This document shows positions 18,978 through 29,203 of a stretch of DNA of 64,000 bases, piece after piece; position 1 is the first letter of the stretch, and every line of letters starts with the position of its first letter. A program made the position numbers and the translations under genes. Under the pieces are notes generated by a model. That model was given only the letters and a program-made list of their open reading frames with translations. It made no database searches and was not told the origin of the DNA. The stretch covers positions 213,025-277,024 of the forward strand of contig CANPVZ010000002.1 of NCBI GenBank assembly GCA_947581855.1, given 5' to 3'. This DNA is from an uncultured Phocaeicola sp. GTDB lineage: Bacteria; Bacteroidota; Bacteroidia; Bacteroidales; Bacteroidaceae.

Positions 18978-20636
18978 ATGAAAAAGAATCAATATATATT
19001 ATATGCTTTGTTTGCGGCAGGTATGATCGGAACATTAAATAGTTGTTCCGATACATGGGATGACCATTATAATGCAACGGAGGAAGTAGTTAAAAACGCT
19101 ACCATCAGTGTAATTAACCAATCTATTACCAACTACTTAGCAAATGAATCCTCTATAAATTCCATATACCAATTGTTCCAAGAAACAGGAATGATAGATA
19201 AATTGAACCAGAATGAGAAAATGTATACCATTTTGGCTGTAGAAGGAGATATGAAAACCAACAAGGCAACATCCAATGAGGATTTATATACAGCGCAAAC
19301 TTATATTTCCGATATGTCGATTTCACCATCACATATAAAAGATGGAGATAGAATTTTAATGTGGAGTGGCAAATATTTGAACATAACGAAAGAAACTGAT
19401 GAAAATTACCAGAATGTTATCAAATTCAACAATGCTACAGTCACTAAAATAATAAAATTAGACAATGGTTACCTTTATATTGTAGACCAAATGATTGAAG
19501 CACCTCGAAGTTTATATGAAATCATTGAAAACTTGGGTGAGGATTATTCCATTTTTAAAGAAATGGTAACTTCCCGTTATCAATTAACTTTCGATAAAGT
19601 AAACAGCTCTATAATCGGCGTGGACGGAACGGGTAACACGGTATACGACTCCATTTTTACCGTAAAAGCACCTTATTTTGAAAATAATGATCTAGACATC
19701 ATGTCTGAGAATATTAAAGCAACTTTGCTGATTCCATCCAATGACGTAGTAAACGAAGCATTGAATACAGCTTATCAAAATTTAAAGGAATGGGGATTGC
19801 AGCGTAATGATACCATCTTGAAAAACTGGATATTCCAATGTGCTTTTTTCAATAAGAAATATACAAAAGAAGATTTTGAAAACAATGTTGATTTAAAATC
19901 TATCTTCTCGTCACAATGGCGTACAACAGTACAGGAAGTGGATTTAGACCATCCCATTGCAATGAGTAATGGTATTGGATATTATATCACCAAGATGAAA
20001 ATTCCGACTAATGTACTGATTTACCGATTGAAGGATTACCTTAAATGGTGGGAATTCATGACTGATGGAGAAAAGAATGAATATTATAAAACAACCAATC
20101 TGATATTCAAAGAATTAAAAACAGAAGTTACGGCTTGGACAGGATGGCCGGCTAAAATCGACCAGTTCCCGAACATCGAAAATAGAGTTATATACTTCAA
20201 TTATGAAGACCCTAACAATAAAACATATACTCTTGATTTTACCCCTGTAATGTGTGAAACTGCCGGAACGGAACATACTATTACTCCATATAAGTTGCCA
20301 GCCGGAAAATGGGATGTGCATGTAGGTTTCAAAGAAAAACTAAAGGGAAACATCACCGTATACATCAACGGAACCAAAATTAAGACCATCACCCAAAACG
20401 AATTGTCTGGTTCAACTTTCCATTATGATCGTAATGGAGGAGGATATCCCGAGGGTTATGACACTAAGAAAGCTACACACAAAAAGAAGACAGCTTACGA
20501 CCGAGATGGGGTTAAAATCGGAGAATACACTTCTACCGGAGAAGCCAAACCATTTGTTATCCGTTTTGAAGGAAACGGATGCGATAAAGTTGTGTTTCAT
20601 CATTGGTGTTTAAAACCTACAGCAGACTGTTATTAA
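18978..20636 (+). CDS. FAS1-domain lipoprotein with C-terminal beta-domain (B)
   Basis: A 552-residue lipoprotein with lipobox NSC at Cys23, then SDTWDDHYN, a sequence common to Bacteroidetes FAS1 lipoproteins. Two weak FAS1 modules (about 50-180 and 190-350) are followed by a C-terminal beta-rich domain (about 375-552) with LPAGKWDVHVGFK and a closing VVFHHWCLKPT strand. The design parallels the neighbour at 17283-18974, with low direct similarity. It lies 19 bp before the second susC and probably belongs to that transporter set. Confidence 0.8.
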   Translation: MKKNQYILYALFAAGMIGTLNSCSDTWDDHYNATEEVVKNATISVINQSITNYLANESSINSIYQLFQETGMIDKLNQNEKMYTILAVEGDMKTNKATSNEDLYTAQTYISDMSISPSHIKDGDRILMWSGKYLNITKETDENYQNVIKFNNATVTKIIKLDNGYLYIVDQMIEAPRSLYEIIENLGEDYSIFKEMVTSRYQLTFDKVNSSIIGVDGTGNTVYDSIFTVKAPYFENNDLDIMSENIKATLLIPSNDVVNEALNTAYQNLKEWGLQRNDTILKNWIFQCAFFNKKYTKEDFENNVDLKSIFSSQWRTTVQEVDLDHPIAMSNGIGYYITKMKIPTNVLIYRLKDYLKWWEFMTDGEKNEYYKTTNLIFKELKTEVTAWTGWPAKIDQFPNIENRVIYFNYEDPNNKTYTLDFTPVMCETAGTEHTITPYKLPAGKWDVHVGFKEKLKGNITVYINGTKIKTITQNELSGSTFHYDRNGGGYPEGYDTKKATHKKKTAYDRDGVKIGEYTSTGEAKPFVIRFEGNGCDKVVFHHWCLKPTADCY

Positions 20637-20655
20637 TCTTATGAAATAAAGAATT

Positions 20656-23600
20656 ATGAAAAAGATACAAATTTTATTTTTCTCCTTATTGCTTTGCTTG
20701 ATAACCGGCAGAACTTATGCACAAGAAAAAAGCACTATAAGCGGAAAAGTCATATCTACCCTAAACTTGCCGGTTAAGGATGCAATCGTTTCCATAACAG
20801 GAGGTGAAGACGCACAAACCGATGAGAACGGCGCGTTCACTATCCAATGTAAAAATCCTAAAGATGCCACTTTTTCTGTATGGGCTTCTGGTTACTATAC
20901 TGTACTACAAGCCGTTGACGGACGTAAGGAGTTAAACATAACCCTTATCCCCGAATCGCAATATAAATATGATGAAACCAAAGCGTTACCTTTTAGAAGC
21001 GAACAAAAGAATATAACGACCTCAGCCGACAACATCAACAAAAAGGATTTTCTTCCAGCCAGTTCTACAATCGACAAAGCTTTGGCAGGTCAGATTGCAG
21101 GTTTACAAATAACAAAAGGAAGCGGTATGCCCGGAGAAGGAAGCTACATCAATTTAAGAGGTATCCGTTCGTTCATTGGAAATAATGCTCCTTTATTTAT
21201 TATCAATGGTGTACCTTATAATCCGGATACCAATGATTCACCATTGATAAACGGATTAAGTAAAAATATTTTTTCCGCATATAATATCAATGATATTAAA
21301 AACATTACAGTGTTAAAAGGAGCAGAAGCAGCTTTATACGGATCTATGGGAGCTAACGGTGTTATTATTATCGAAACAGAAACTGCGACATCCGATAATT
21401 TAAATACTGAAATCAGTTACTATGGCCAATTTGGTATCAATTGGAATAATAAACGCATGCCGTTGTTAAATGGTCTCAACTACAAATCATATCTGTCGGA
21501 AATTGGTGCGACGCATTATGCTAATATGGATGCATTTTATACAGATTTCCCATTTATGGGTGATTTGAATAGCAAACATGAAGGATATTATAATAATAAT
21601 ACAGATTGGCAGGATGAAATTTATCAGAAAGGATTTGTTACCGACAACTTATTTAGAGTAAAAGGTGGCGATGCTATTGCCAAATATGATTTATCATTAG
21701 GATATGCGCAAGAACAAGGTATTATCAAAGGAACCGATCAAAACCGCTACCATACATTACTAAATGCTAATATTTTAGTCAACAAAAAATTTGAAATTTA
21801 TACTACTGTAGGATTAGCATACTTGGACGGGGATTATCAAGAACAAGGTATGACAGTACGTACGAACCCTATCTTAGCAGCTTACGCCAAATCGCCTATT
21901 TTATCCCCTTATCAAAAAACAATGGAAGGCGATTTAACTCCTATTTACTCGCAATATTATTTTGGAATTTGCGAAAATCTAGATTATGCGGTTAGCAATC
22001 CAACAGCAATTGTAAACACTCTTGATGCCACAAATCGCCAATATGATGTAAATATCAAAGCCGGTTTTAAATATAAACCGTTAAACGACTTAACCGTAAA
22101 CGGCTTCTTCGGTATTTACTATAAATATAATAAGGAACACCTTTTTATCCCCGGTAAAAGCGATAAAACCATTATTCCAAATGTAGATAATTACGGTTCA
22201 GAAGAAAACACAGTACGTGATGGTGTTGGAGAAACAACTAATTTCTTTTATAATTTGAACGCCCAATACCGGAAACGGATCAATAGTAAAAATGTATTCA
22301 ATGCTATATTAGGAGCTCAAGTTTTAACCAGCAAACATGAATATGATGGAGCATATGCACGAAATACAACAAATGACTACTACCAAGTAATGGGAGCTTC
22401 TGATAAACTAGGTAAATATTTCGACGGCTATTTGGAAAAATGGAACTGGATGAACTTTTATGCACATGCCGATTATACTTTCAACAATACCTTAAATGCA
22501 TCGGTTAATATGTCAGTAGATGGTTCATCGGCTACTGGCAAATATGCGGATCGTTTTTATGTGTATCCAGCTGTCGGATTAACTTGGATGATAAAAAATA
22601 TGCCTTTCTTACTCAACAAAGAATGGATTAACCGTTTAAATCTTCGAGCAGAATATAGTATGACCGGCAATAGCCGTTTCTCATCAAATTACGGTCGCTC
22701 CTACTATAGTAGTTCTTCCTATCAGGCAGTTTCCGGCATTGTAAGAACTCAGATACCCAATCAACATTTAAAACCCGAAATAACTTCACAAATAAATCTT
22801 AGTTTGGAAGCAGGACTTTTTAAAGAACGTATCAGTTTGGGAATGAACTATTACAAAGGACAAACGAAAGATGTAATTATGAATTTACCAAAATCGTCTG
22901 CGTATGGTAGTTCTGCTTATTATGCAAACTGTGCAAAAATCGACAATAGCGGCATTGAACTTTCTGCACAAGCTTCTCTTGTACGGTTACGGGATTTTGA
23001 ATGGATTGTAGGAGGTAATATTGCCTTTATAAAAAATGAAATCAAATCATTAGGTGGAAATGAACAAAATACAATTGAATATAGTGACGGTTCACGTATA
23101 ATAAGTCGTGTAGGAGGTAATCCTTATGAATTCTACGGCTTACAAGCCATTGAAGTATTCTCAACTCAAGCAGATGCTGATAAAGCAGATTTAGTAAATA
23201 GCAGCAACCAACGTTATGATGCAGGTGATGTACATTTTGTCGACCAAAATCATGACGGACGTATTGATTACAATGATTATGTATCATTAGGAAGCGCAAC
23301 CCCCGATTACTTCGGTGGTTTCTATACAAATATCCGATACAAAAACTTTGCTCTATCTACAGAATTCTCTTACACCAAAGGCAATGAAGTCTATAATGCG
23401 GTAAGACGCAATTTAGAATCTGCAGATTCATTCTCCAACCAAAGTGAGGCAGTAGCTAACCGTTGGAGCTTAGAAGGCCAAATAACAAATATCCCACGTG
23501 CCAAATACGGAGATCCTATCGGTAATAATGATTTCTCTTCACGCTGGATAGAAGATGGATCATTCCTGCGTATGCGCAATATTACACTAAGCTATAGCTT

Positions 23601-23796
23601 CGACAAACCAATATGGAATTTCTTCCGTTCCGGCATGGTCTATGTAACAGGAGAGAACTTGTGGACTGGAACCAAATACTTGGGATTGGATCCAGAATTC
23701 GCATACTCTGCCGGCAATAGTGCAACACAAGGTTTTGATTATGCGAAAGTCATGCAGCCTAAGTCAATCAAATTGGGTATTAACTTGAAATTTTAA
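20656..23796 (+). CDS. SusC-like TonB-dependent outer-membrane transporter (second pair)
   Basis: A 1046-residue SusC homologue: signal peptide ending TYAQ near residue 22, carboxypeptidase-regulatory-like domain (about 28-100), plug with ITVLKGAEAALYGSMGANG near 215-235, then a barrel ending INLKF. It differs widely from the SusC at 12485, so the two pairs probably import different fragments. Its SusD partner starts 2 bp downstream. Confidence 0.95.
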   Translation: MKKIQILFFSLLLCLITGRTYAQEKSTISGKVISTLNLPVKDAIVSITGGEDAQTDENGAFTIQCKNPKDATFSVWASGYYTVLQAVDGRKELNITLIPESQYKYDETKALPFRSEQKNITTSADNINKKDFLPASSTIDKALAGQIAGLQITKGSGMPGEGSYINLRGIRSFIGNNAPLFIINGVPYNPDTNDSPLINGLSKNIFSAYNINDIKNITVLKGAEAALYGSMGANGVIIIETETATSDNLNTEISYYGQFGINWNNKRMPLLNGLNYKSYLSEIGATHYANMDAFYTDFPFMGDLNSKHEGYYNNNTDWQDEIYQKGFVTDNLFRVKGGDAIAKYDLSLGYAQEQGIIKGTDQNRYHTLLNANILVNKKFEIYTTVGLAYLDGDYQEQGMTVRTNPILAAYAKSPILSPYQKTMEGDLTPIYSQYYFGICENLDYAVSNPTAIVNTLDATNRQYDVNIKAGFKYKPLNDLTVNGFFGIYYKYNKEHLFIPGKSDKTIIPNVDNYGSEENTVRDGVGETTNFFYNLNAQYRKRINSKNVFNAILGAQVLTSKHEYDGAYARNTTNDYYQVMGASDKLGKYFDGYLEKWNWMNFYAHADYTFNNTLNASVNMSVDGSSATGKYADRFYVYPAVGLTWMIKNMPFLLNKEWINRLNLRAEYSMTGNSRFSSNYGRSYYSSSSYQAVSGIVRTQIPNQHLKPEITSQINLSLEAGLFKERISLGMNYYKGQTKDVIMNLPKSSAYGSSAYYANCAKIDNSGIELSAQASLVRLRDFEWIVGGNIAFIKNEIKSLGGNEQNTIEYSDGSRIISRVGGNPYEFYGLQAIEVFSTQADADKADLVNSSNQRYDAGDVHFVDQNHDGRIDYNDYVSLGSATPDYFGGFYTNIRYKNFALSTEFSYTKGNEVYNAVRRNLESADSFSNQSEAVANRWSLEGQITNIPRAKYGDPIGNNDFSSRWIEDGSFLRMRNITLSYSFDKPIWNFFRSGMVYVTGENLWTGTKYLGLDPEFAYSAGNSATQGFDYAKVMQPKSIKLGINLKF

Positions 23797-23798
23797 AC

Positions 23799-25484
23799 AT
23801 GAAAATGAAAAAGATACTATTGAACGCCGTATTATTTTGTGCAATCACTACTTTAGGAGGATGCTCTGATTTTTTCGAAGTAGATACGGATAATACGTTA
23901 AATGGAGATGACTATATTTCAGAAGAAAGTGAAATGTATTCAGGGTATATTGGTATTATGACCAAAATGCAGGCCATCGGCGATAAGGCAATTTACCTTA
24001 ATGAATTAAGGGGAGAAATGGTAGAGCCGACAGAAACAGCACCACGTGAGTTATACAGTTTATATAATTATGAAAAAGACTTAACCGGTAACGCTTATGC
24101 AGATCCGGCCGGATTCTATGAAGTAATTAATGCATGTAATGATTATTTGAGTAAATTACACGCTTACAAAAATTCTCACAATATAAATGAAACTCATTAC
24201 AAAGCCTTAATCAGTAGTACATTAAGAATAAAGGCTTGGACGTTTATGACCATTGCTAAGATATATGGTGAGGTAGTATGGGTAGATAAACCAATGACAT
24301 CGTTACGCGATTTATCTAAATTTAAGACCTTAGATCTGGATAAGACCATGGCGGCATGTAAAAACCTCTTGGATATCGGTTTTGATGATATAGATGGAAC
24401 GTATGAAACAGCTTGGAAAGACTGGGTGGATCCAGATACTGAATTAGCCGATAGTGAATACCGTCGCTGGGATATGATGACACCGCCTTATTACGCACTA
24501 TATGGAGAGATATGCTTATGGTTAGGGAAATACCAAAAATGCATAGACTTGATACAAGGTCACATGAATGATGTATATAGGAAAACCAATAATCAATCCG
24601 TTTCATGTCTACGCAATGACATGTTAATAGGAGGAGGAAAATGGGTTAAATACTGGAATAATGAAACACCTTATGATTATTCATCCGTCTCGGCCATTAT
24701 GTACGACTATCAACACCATCAAACAAATGATCTAATAAAGCATTTTGATTCAGATTATCCGAACAAATATTGGTTACGCCCGTCAGAATGCGGAATGAAA
24801 CATTTTACAGACGAAGAATTCAATCCCGTAGGGACAGCGGAAGATCCTCGTATTAAAGGTACATTTAGGATGTATAACAATAAATATGTAATATGCAAGT
24901 TCCGCCCAATTAGTGACGCTGTCCGCGCAGCCTATCGTAACGATGTGCATATTTACACCTACAGAGACGCCGACCTTTACCTTATGTTAGCGGAAGCATT
25001 CAACCAATTAGGTAAGACAGATGCGGTAAATGCAATGATCAACACGGGAGTACAAGAGTATGTAAATGAGTTTGATAAAGATGGTGATGGAGTATCTTAC
25101 GGAACATGGAATGGATTCACACCACACTGGACTACAGAAAAAACCATTTATAACTTTGAAAGTGGTTCTAAAATAGAGTCGCGAAAAGTTGGAGATAGAG
25201 GTATTCGAGCTACAGCCTATTGGCATACAGGTATACGTCCTCTAACTATAGGGGAAATCCAAGATAATGATAAAGAGATAATGAAAGAGATGATGCTTGA
25301 GATGTCGTGTGAAGGCAAGGTTTATCCGGCATTGATCCGTATGTCTCGCCGTCATAAAGACAATAGTTTCATGGCTGACGTTATCAGTGAAAAATATGAA
25401 GGCAAAGGGAATGCCGAAGCCATTCGTACAAAAATTATGAACGGAGATTACTTCATCCATTGGGATTTAGGTACTGAAAAATAA
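23799..25484 (+). CDS. SusD/RagB-family lipoprotein (second pair)
   Basis: A 561-residue lipoprotein with lipobox GGC at Cys22, followed by SDFFEVDTDN. SusD-type features include LRIKAWTFMTIAKIYGEVVW in the TPR region, YTYRDADLYLMLAEAFNQLG, and a late MMLEMSCEGKVYPALIRMSR segment replacing the usual EGKRWFDLRR box. It pairs with the SusC ending 2 bp upstream and is the last gene of the run from 7300; a terminator follows 26 bp after its stop. Confidence 0.93.
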   Translation: MKMKKILLNAVLFCAITTLGGCSDFFEVDTDNTLNGDDYISEESEMYSGYIGIMTKMQAIGDKAIYLNELRGEMVEPTETAPRELYSLYNYEKDLTGNAYADPAGFYEVINACNDYLSKLHAYKNSHNINETHYKALISSTLRIKAWTFMTIAKIYGEVVWVDKPMTSLRDLSKFKTLDLDKTMAACKNLLDIGFDDIDGTYETAWKDWVDPDTELADSEYRRWDMMTPPYYALYGEICLWLGKYQKCIDLIQGHMNDVYRKTNNQSVSCLRNDMLIGGGKWVKYWNNETPYDYSSVSAIMYDYQHHQTNDLIKHFDSDYPNKYWLRPSECGMKHFTDEEFNPVGTAEDPRIKGTFRMYNNKYVICKFRPISDAVRAAYRNDVHIYTYRDADLYLMLAEAFNQLGKTDAVNAMINTGVQEYVNEFDKDGDGVSYGTWNGFTPHWTTEKTIYNFESGSKIESRKVGDRGIRATAYWHTGIRPLTIGEIQDNDKEIMKEMMLEMSCEGKVYPALIRMSRRHKDNSFMADVISEKYEGKGNAEAIRTKIMNGDYFIHWDLGTEK

Positions 25485-26289
25485 TAGTTTCATAGTTGTC
25501 AAGAGAAATAAAAGCATCACGTTCCGATGTATCTGCACAAAGGAACGTGACTTTTATTTCGAAATTATCAGAACATGTTCCCCATTTATAGGGATACTGA
25601 CAAAAATGAAAATCTATAAGAGAGCGAAATGTATCGCGCTATTATGATTAATATAACTTTAAAATAATCACAGTAATCCGCCATCGATAAAAGCCATATC
25701 GCTGGTGGATTACTTGTTATATAAATTGCAGAAACGATCCTCTCTAGTCGTACCACGGTAATTATCACGGACACTTTTTCATGCGACATAGAGATTAAGA
25801 ATGATTATACAACACAAAAAGACATTCTATCGTCCTTTAAAGAGAATATCAAGGAAAGGTTTCTTCTATCCACTCTTATCGATCGAAAACACTTCTACCG
25901 GAGAACGTAAGCTACCTACTCGGAATACGACTATTTATCTTACGTGAATTGAATAACCAACGCATTAACTCCAATAAAATATTCCATTTTTTTACTTTAT
26001 ACTAACATTCACACAGCCTCGACAACAAGAACAAAAAATAAGTGAAAAAAGTTTCCGCAAAACGGTATAAACGAAAATTATTAAAAAAAAATAGAGTTTT
26101 TGACATTTCTATTATCGCATAAATATAAAATCTAATTTTCTTGATAGATATTACCCTATGTTTTGAAAGATATTCCCCAATTGCTGGTTGTTATAAGCTT
26201 TATACTTGTATTGAAATATTACTTGTGAAAAAACAATAAAGTTGTATTTTTCACATATGTAAAATTAATTAACTCAATTCAATATTAGT
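25485..26289. other. Gene-free region between the SusCD operon and the short hybrid regulator
   Basis: About 800 bp without a supported gene. It holds the operon terminator at 25511-25554 and, near the next gene, two direct repeats AGATATTACCC (26146-26156) and AGATATTCCCC (26168-26178) 22 bp apart that could be a regulator site. No clean -7 element is visible. Confidence 0.45.
25511..25554 (+). terminator. Terminator of the SusCD operon
   Basis: TCACGTTCC (25517-25525) pairs with GGAACGTGA (25542-25550), extended by AAAG/CTTT at the base, and is followed by CTTTTATTTC. It lies 26 bp after the last susD stop. Confidence 0.75.
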
Positions 26290-28035
26290 ATGCAAACACT
26301 TTTTTATGACACAATGATGAGTCTCATGGCTCATGTTCCACAAAATTATGCGACAGAAATTACAAACAGCGGGCAGAATGTAGATTTATTCCTTGCCAAT
26401 TTATCTCTCTCGGGGTATACAATACCTTTAGAAGGAGTAGTTCTAGGAATAATTATTTTTTTGTTGCCGCTAATTCTGACAAGATTTAACACGCAACTGG
26501 TCTCACAGGAAAAATTTAAACTTGCTATCGGAATAATACATAGGGTACATACACCCTTAATTTTATTACGAAACGGACTGGAAGAGATTATCAGCAGTGA
26601 TAACTCCGACAATACCACTCAAAAATTAAAATCGGTTTTAGAATACATTGAACATATCATTGAATGTAATCAACATGCAATGGCGCTTGAGACAACCGAT
26701 TGGAAACATAGATATCCACACCAAGATACAGAGTTTGAACTCCATAACTATATCTATTCATTCGTCAATCAGTGTAAACCGTATGCCGAATCACGTGGCA
26801 TAGAACTGGAAATCAATCAGGAAACCGATTATCTAAATTGTTGTTTCAATGAAACGCTCATGACAGTGGCTCTTCAATATCTTTTAGACAACATTATTAA
26901 AACTACGCCTCCACATAGCTGCATACATATTACCACATCAAAAAACGGCGGTTTTTGCAAATTATACATTAGTAATTGCCAAGAAACAAAAAAGAAACCA
27001 AAATTGATTATCCCCTACATTACAACCAAACGTCCCATATTCGTCTGTGGCAGACTAGGGACAGTGAAGAAAATAATCCAATTGTACGGAGGCAAGATAA
27101 CAGGTCAAAAGAATGGAAAAACAATCTCTTTTGAAATCACAATTCCTATAAAATATCCTACTCAGGATAATCTGAAGACTGAATGCGATCGGTCTTTTCT
27201 TCACAAAATAGACTTTGAAAAAGAAAAAGATCAGGAGGATGAAAAAAGAGATCATCAAAACAAAAATCCACAGATTCTTCTGATTATGGGAGACAAATTA
27301 TTCAGTAACTATTTGCAGGAAACATTATCCATACACTTCAACATTTCATTACTGGAAAATCCCGATATGGCTATTAATATCTCGTACAAACAAAATCCTG
27401 ACGTAATCATTATAGATGAAACGGTAAACGGCGTCTATGGAGATGAGATATGTTTACGCCTTAAAACCAATAAAATAACAGAGAACATACCAGTTATCCT
27501 ACTAGTTAAAAACGATGATAATGAAAGTTATCTCTTCCATTCCGAAAGCCGTGCCAACAGACTGGAACTGCGTTCGATCAATATATGCAAATTCAGAATC
27601 GACATAGACATGCTTATTGCCAGTTTCGGAGCATTGAACAAACGGACAAGACAAATGCTGACCAACACAACCTCTGTAATTCCAATAATGGATAAAAATG
27701 AGGAGGGAAATGAAATATTTATATATAAAGTCCGGGAACTGCTGGAGAAAAATCTCACAACACCAGGATACACAATAGATACGCTCAGTGCTGATATGGG
27801 AATGTGTCGCACTGGATTTTATAATAAAATGAAAGAAGTTACCGGAAAAACACCCGCAGAATACATATTTGAATTTAAAATGGAAAAAGCTGGAATTTTG
27901 CTTGCATCCCTGCATTATAGCATTACAGAAGTATCTGACATGCTAGGATACTGTGATGCAAAATATTTCGGAAAGAAATTTAAAAGTTTCTATCATATAT
28001 GTCCCACTCAATATAGGAAAAACTTTGCGAAATAA
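26290..28035 (+). CDS. Short hybrid two-component-like AraC regulator without periplasmic sensor
   Basis: A 581-residue protein with one membrane segment (about 48-66), a histidine-kinase-like domain, a receiver-like domain and an AraC-type helix-turn-helix (about 480-580). The H box keeps His84 (IIHRVHTPLILL) and the N box keeps Asn201 (LLDN), but the ATP-site D-G-G motif between them is not recognisable. The receiver keeps acceptor Asp376 (VIIIDET) while its usual conserved Thr and Lys-Pro are lost. The beta-propeller sensor of Bacteroides hybrid regulators is wholly absent; only about 45 residues precede the membrane segment. It could be a constitutive, partner-dependent or phosphorylation-independent regulator of the adjacent locus. 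It is monocistronic. Confidence 0.85.
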   Translation: MQTLFYDTMMSLMAHVPQNYATEITNSGQNVDLFLANLSLSGYTIPLEGVVLGIIIFLLPLILTRFNTQLVSQEKFKLAIGIIHRVHTPLILLRNGLEEIISSDNSDNTTQKLKSVLEYIEHIIECNQHAMALETTDWKHRYPHQDTEFELHNYIYSFVNQCKPYAESRGIELEINQETDYLNCCFNETLMTVALQYLLDNIIKTTPPHSCIHITTSKNGGFCKLYISNCQETKKKPKLIIPYITTKRPIFVCGRLGTVKKIIQLYGGKITGQKNGKTISFEITIPIKYPTQDNLKTECDRSFLHKIDFEKEKDQEDEKRDHQNKNPQILLIMGDKLFSNYLQETLSIHFNISLLENPDMAINISYKQNPDVIIIDETVNGVYGDEICLRLKTNKITENIPVILLVKNDDNESYLFHSESRANRLELRSINICKFRIDIDMLIASFGALNKRTRQMLTNTTSVIPIMDKNEEGNEIFIYKVRELLEKNLTTPGYTIDTLSADMGMCRTGFYNKMKEVTGKTPAEYIFEFKMEKAGILLASLHYSITEVSDMLGYCDAKYFGKKFKSFYHICPTQYRKNFAK

Positions 28036-28058
28036 AATAATTTAAAGATAACAAATAA

Positions 28059-28103
28059 ATGCGGTTGTCTGTACAGAAAGAAATTTTCCGAAGACAACCG
28101 CAT
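28059..28103. terminator. Bidirectional terminator between convergent regulators
   Basis: A perfect 12-bp stem (ATGCGGTTGTCT at 28059-28070 with AGACAACCGCAT at 28092-28103) lies between the converging regulator genes. T tracts are weak on both sides. Confidence 0.6.
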
Positions 28104-28132
28104 CGTTCCACTTTAAAACATATCTATTAACC

Positions 28133-29155
28133 CTAATATCTATCTATACCCCGCCCTGCCGCTTTTTCTTCCATCATCACACGGCGGTACTCTATAGGAG
28201 TGCATCCGGTGTTTTTCTTAAACATGGTATGAAAATTCTCGGCATTATTATAACCTAAACGAAAAAGGCACTCTTTTATTGGTAAATCAGTAGTTGCAAG
28301 CAATCGTTTTATTTTTTCCATTTTTAACTCCAAAAAATATCTGGCAGGTCCCAACCCCGTATAATCTTTGAACAGTTTCCGAAACCAAGAGTAACTTAAG
28401 CCCAAAGTCTTTGCAAGTTCCCGCATATCCAGATCTGTTGCAACCTTCTCTTTCATAATAATCTTGGCTTGCTCCATTTTCTGATCATTTGTACAAGAAT
28501 AGTCCATCTGCTCCTTCATGTGAGACATGACTAACCCTAACATATGTAAAACAATTCCAGACAAATAGGACTGGTAACAAGCATTTTTAAAACGAGCTAT
28601 TTCCAAGGCACGCAGAAACAAACTGACAAGTTCATCATTATAACCTAAATCAAACACACAATTCCTATTTTCTAAAAAAGTGCCTTGAATTAAATCTTTA
28701 ATCACCTCACCCTTAAAACTTACATAATACTCAGCCCAACCAACTCCTGTTTTGGGAGCATACGAATGCCATTGTCCGGGCATAAGCCAAAATAAATATC
28801 CACCTTTTACTTTTACCCCCCCCCATTCGTTTTTGTTAAGATAGAAGTTTCCTTCCCCTTCAGTAATGTATACTAATAGGTACTCCTCTAAAACTCTGCC
28901 CTGTTTTATATTGAAATAATAGCGTTCTGGATATTTTGTGGATGGGTAAACCATATTAGATCTGATCTTTTGCTGCCCTATGGTAGTTACAGATAGGCCA
29001 AAAGAACGACTCATTTCCTCTACAAGGAAATATTCTATATCCGATTCTAAACTTATACTTGCATTTAAGTTTTCCGTTCTACGTTTTCGCTTCTGTGTAC
29101 TTAACGCAGATCTTATTTCAGGATGCATGTCGGTTAAAAAAGTTTCGTGTCTCAT
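28133..29155 (-). CDS. AraC-family transcriptional regulator
   Basis: A 340-residue cytoplasmic regulator with an N-terminal cupin-like ligand domain (about 60-180, including GEGNFYLNKNEWG and a GQWHSYAPKTG strand) and a C-terminal AraC double HTH (about 235-340, MRELAKTLGLSYSWFRKLF and LFRLGYNNAENFHTMFKKN). I chose the start at 29155 (MRHETF) over a longer frame to 29242, because a -7 element at 29177-29184 puts the transcript start near 29170, inside that longer frame. The ligand is likely a mono- or oligosaccharide from the locus. An operator-like block at 29204-29242 lies just upstream and matches one before the CE12 gene, so autoregulation and control of both esterases is plausible. Confidence 0.88.
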   Translation of the reverse strand: MRHETFLTDMHPEIRSALSTQKRKRRTENLNASISLESDIEYFLVEEMSRSFGLSVTTIGQQKIRSNMVYPSTKYPERYYFNIKQGRVLEEYLLVYITEGEGNFYLNKNEWGGVKVKGGYLFWLMPGQWHSYAPKTGVGWAEYYVSFKGEVIKDLIQGTFLENRNCVFDLGYNDELVSLFLRALEIARFKNACYQSYLSGIVLHMLGLVMSHMKEQMDYSCTNDQKMEQAKIIMKEKVATDLDMRELAKTLGLSYSWFRKLFKDYTGLGPARYFLELKMEKIKRLLATTDLPIKECLFRLGYNNAENFHTMFKKNTGCTPIEYRRVMMEEKAAGRGIDRY

Positions 29156-29176
29156 AGTTATCATAATTATCAAGAG

Positions 29177-29184
29177 CAAAATTA
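29177..29184 (-). promoter_or_regulatory. -7 promoter element of the AraC regulator gene
   Basis: The complement reads TAATTTTGC, a full TAnnTTTGC match. It gives a start near 29170 and decides the translation start at 29155. Confidence 0.6.
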
Positions 29185-29203
29185 CGTCACATATCTCTTT
29201 TTG

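Noticed and set aside
23042..23329. His- and Leu-rich antisense frame in the second susC
   Set aside because: It is the complement of the SusC barrel codons and has no independent support.
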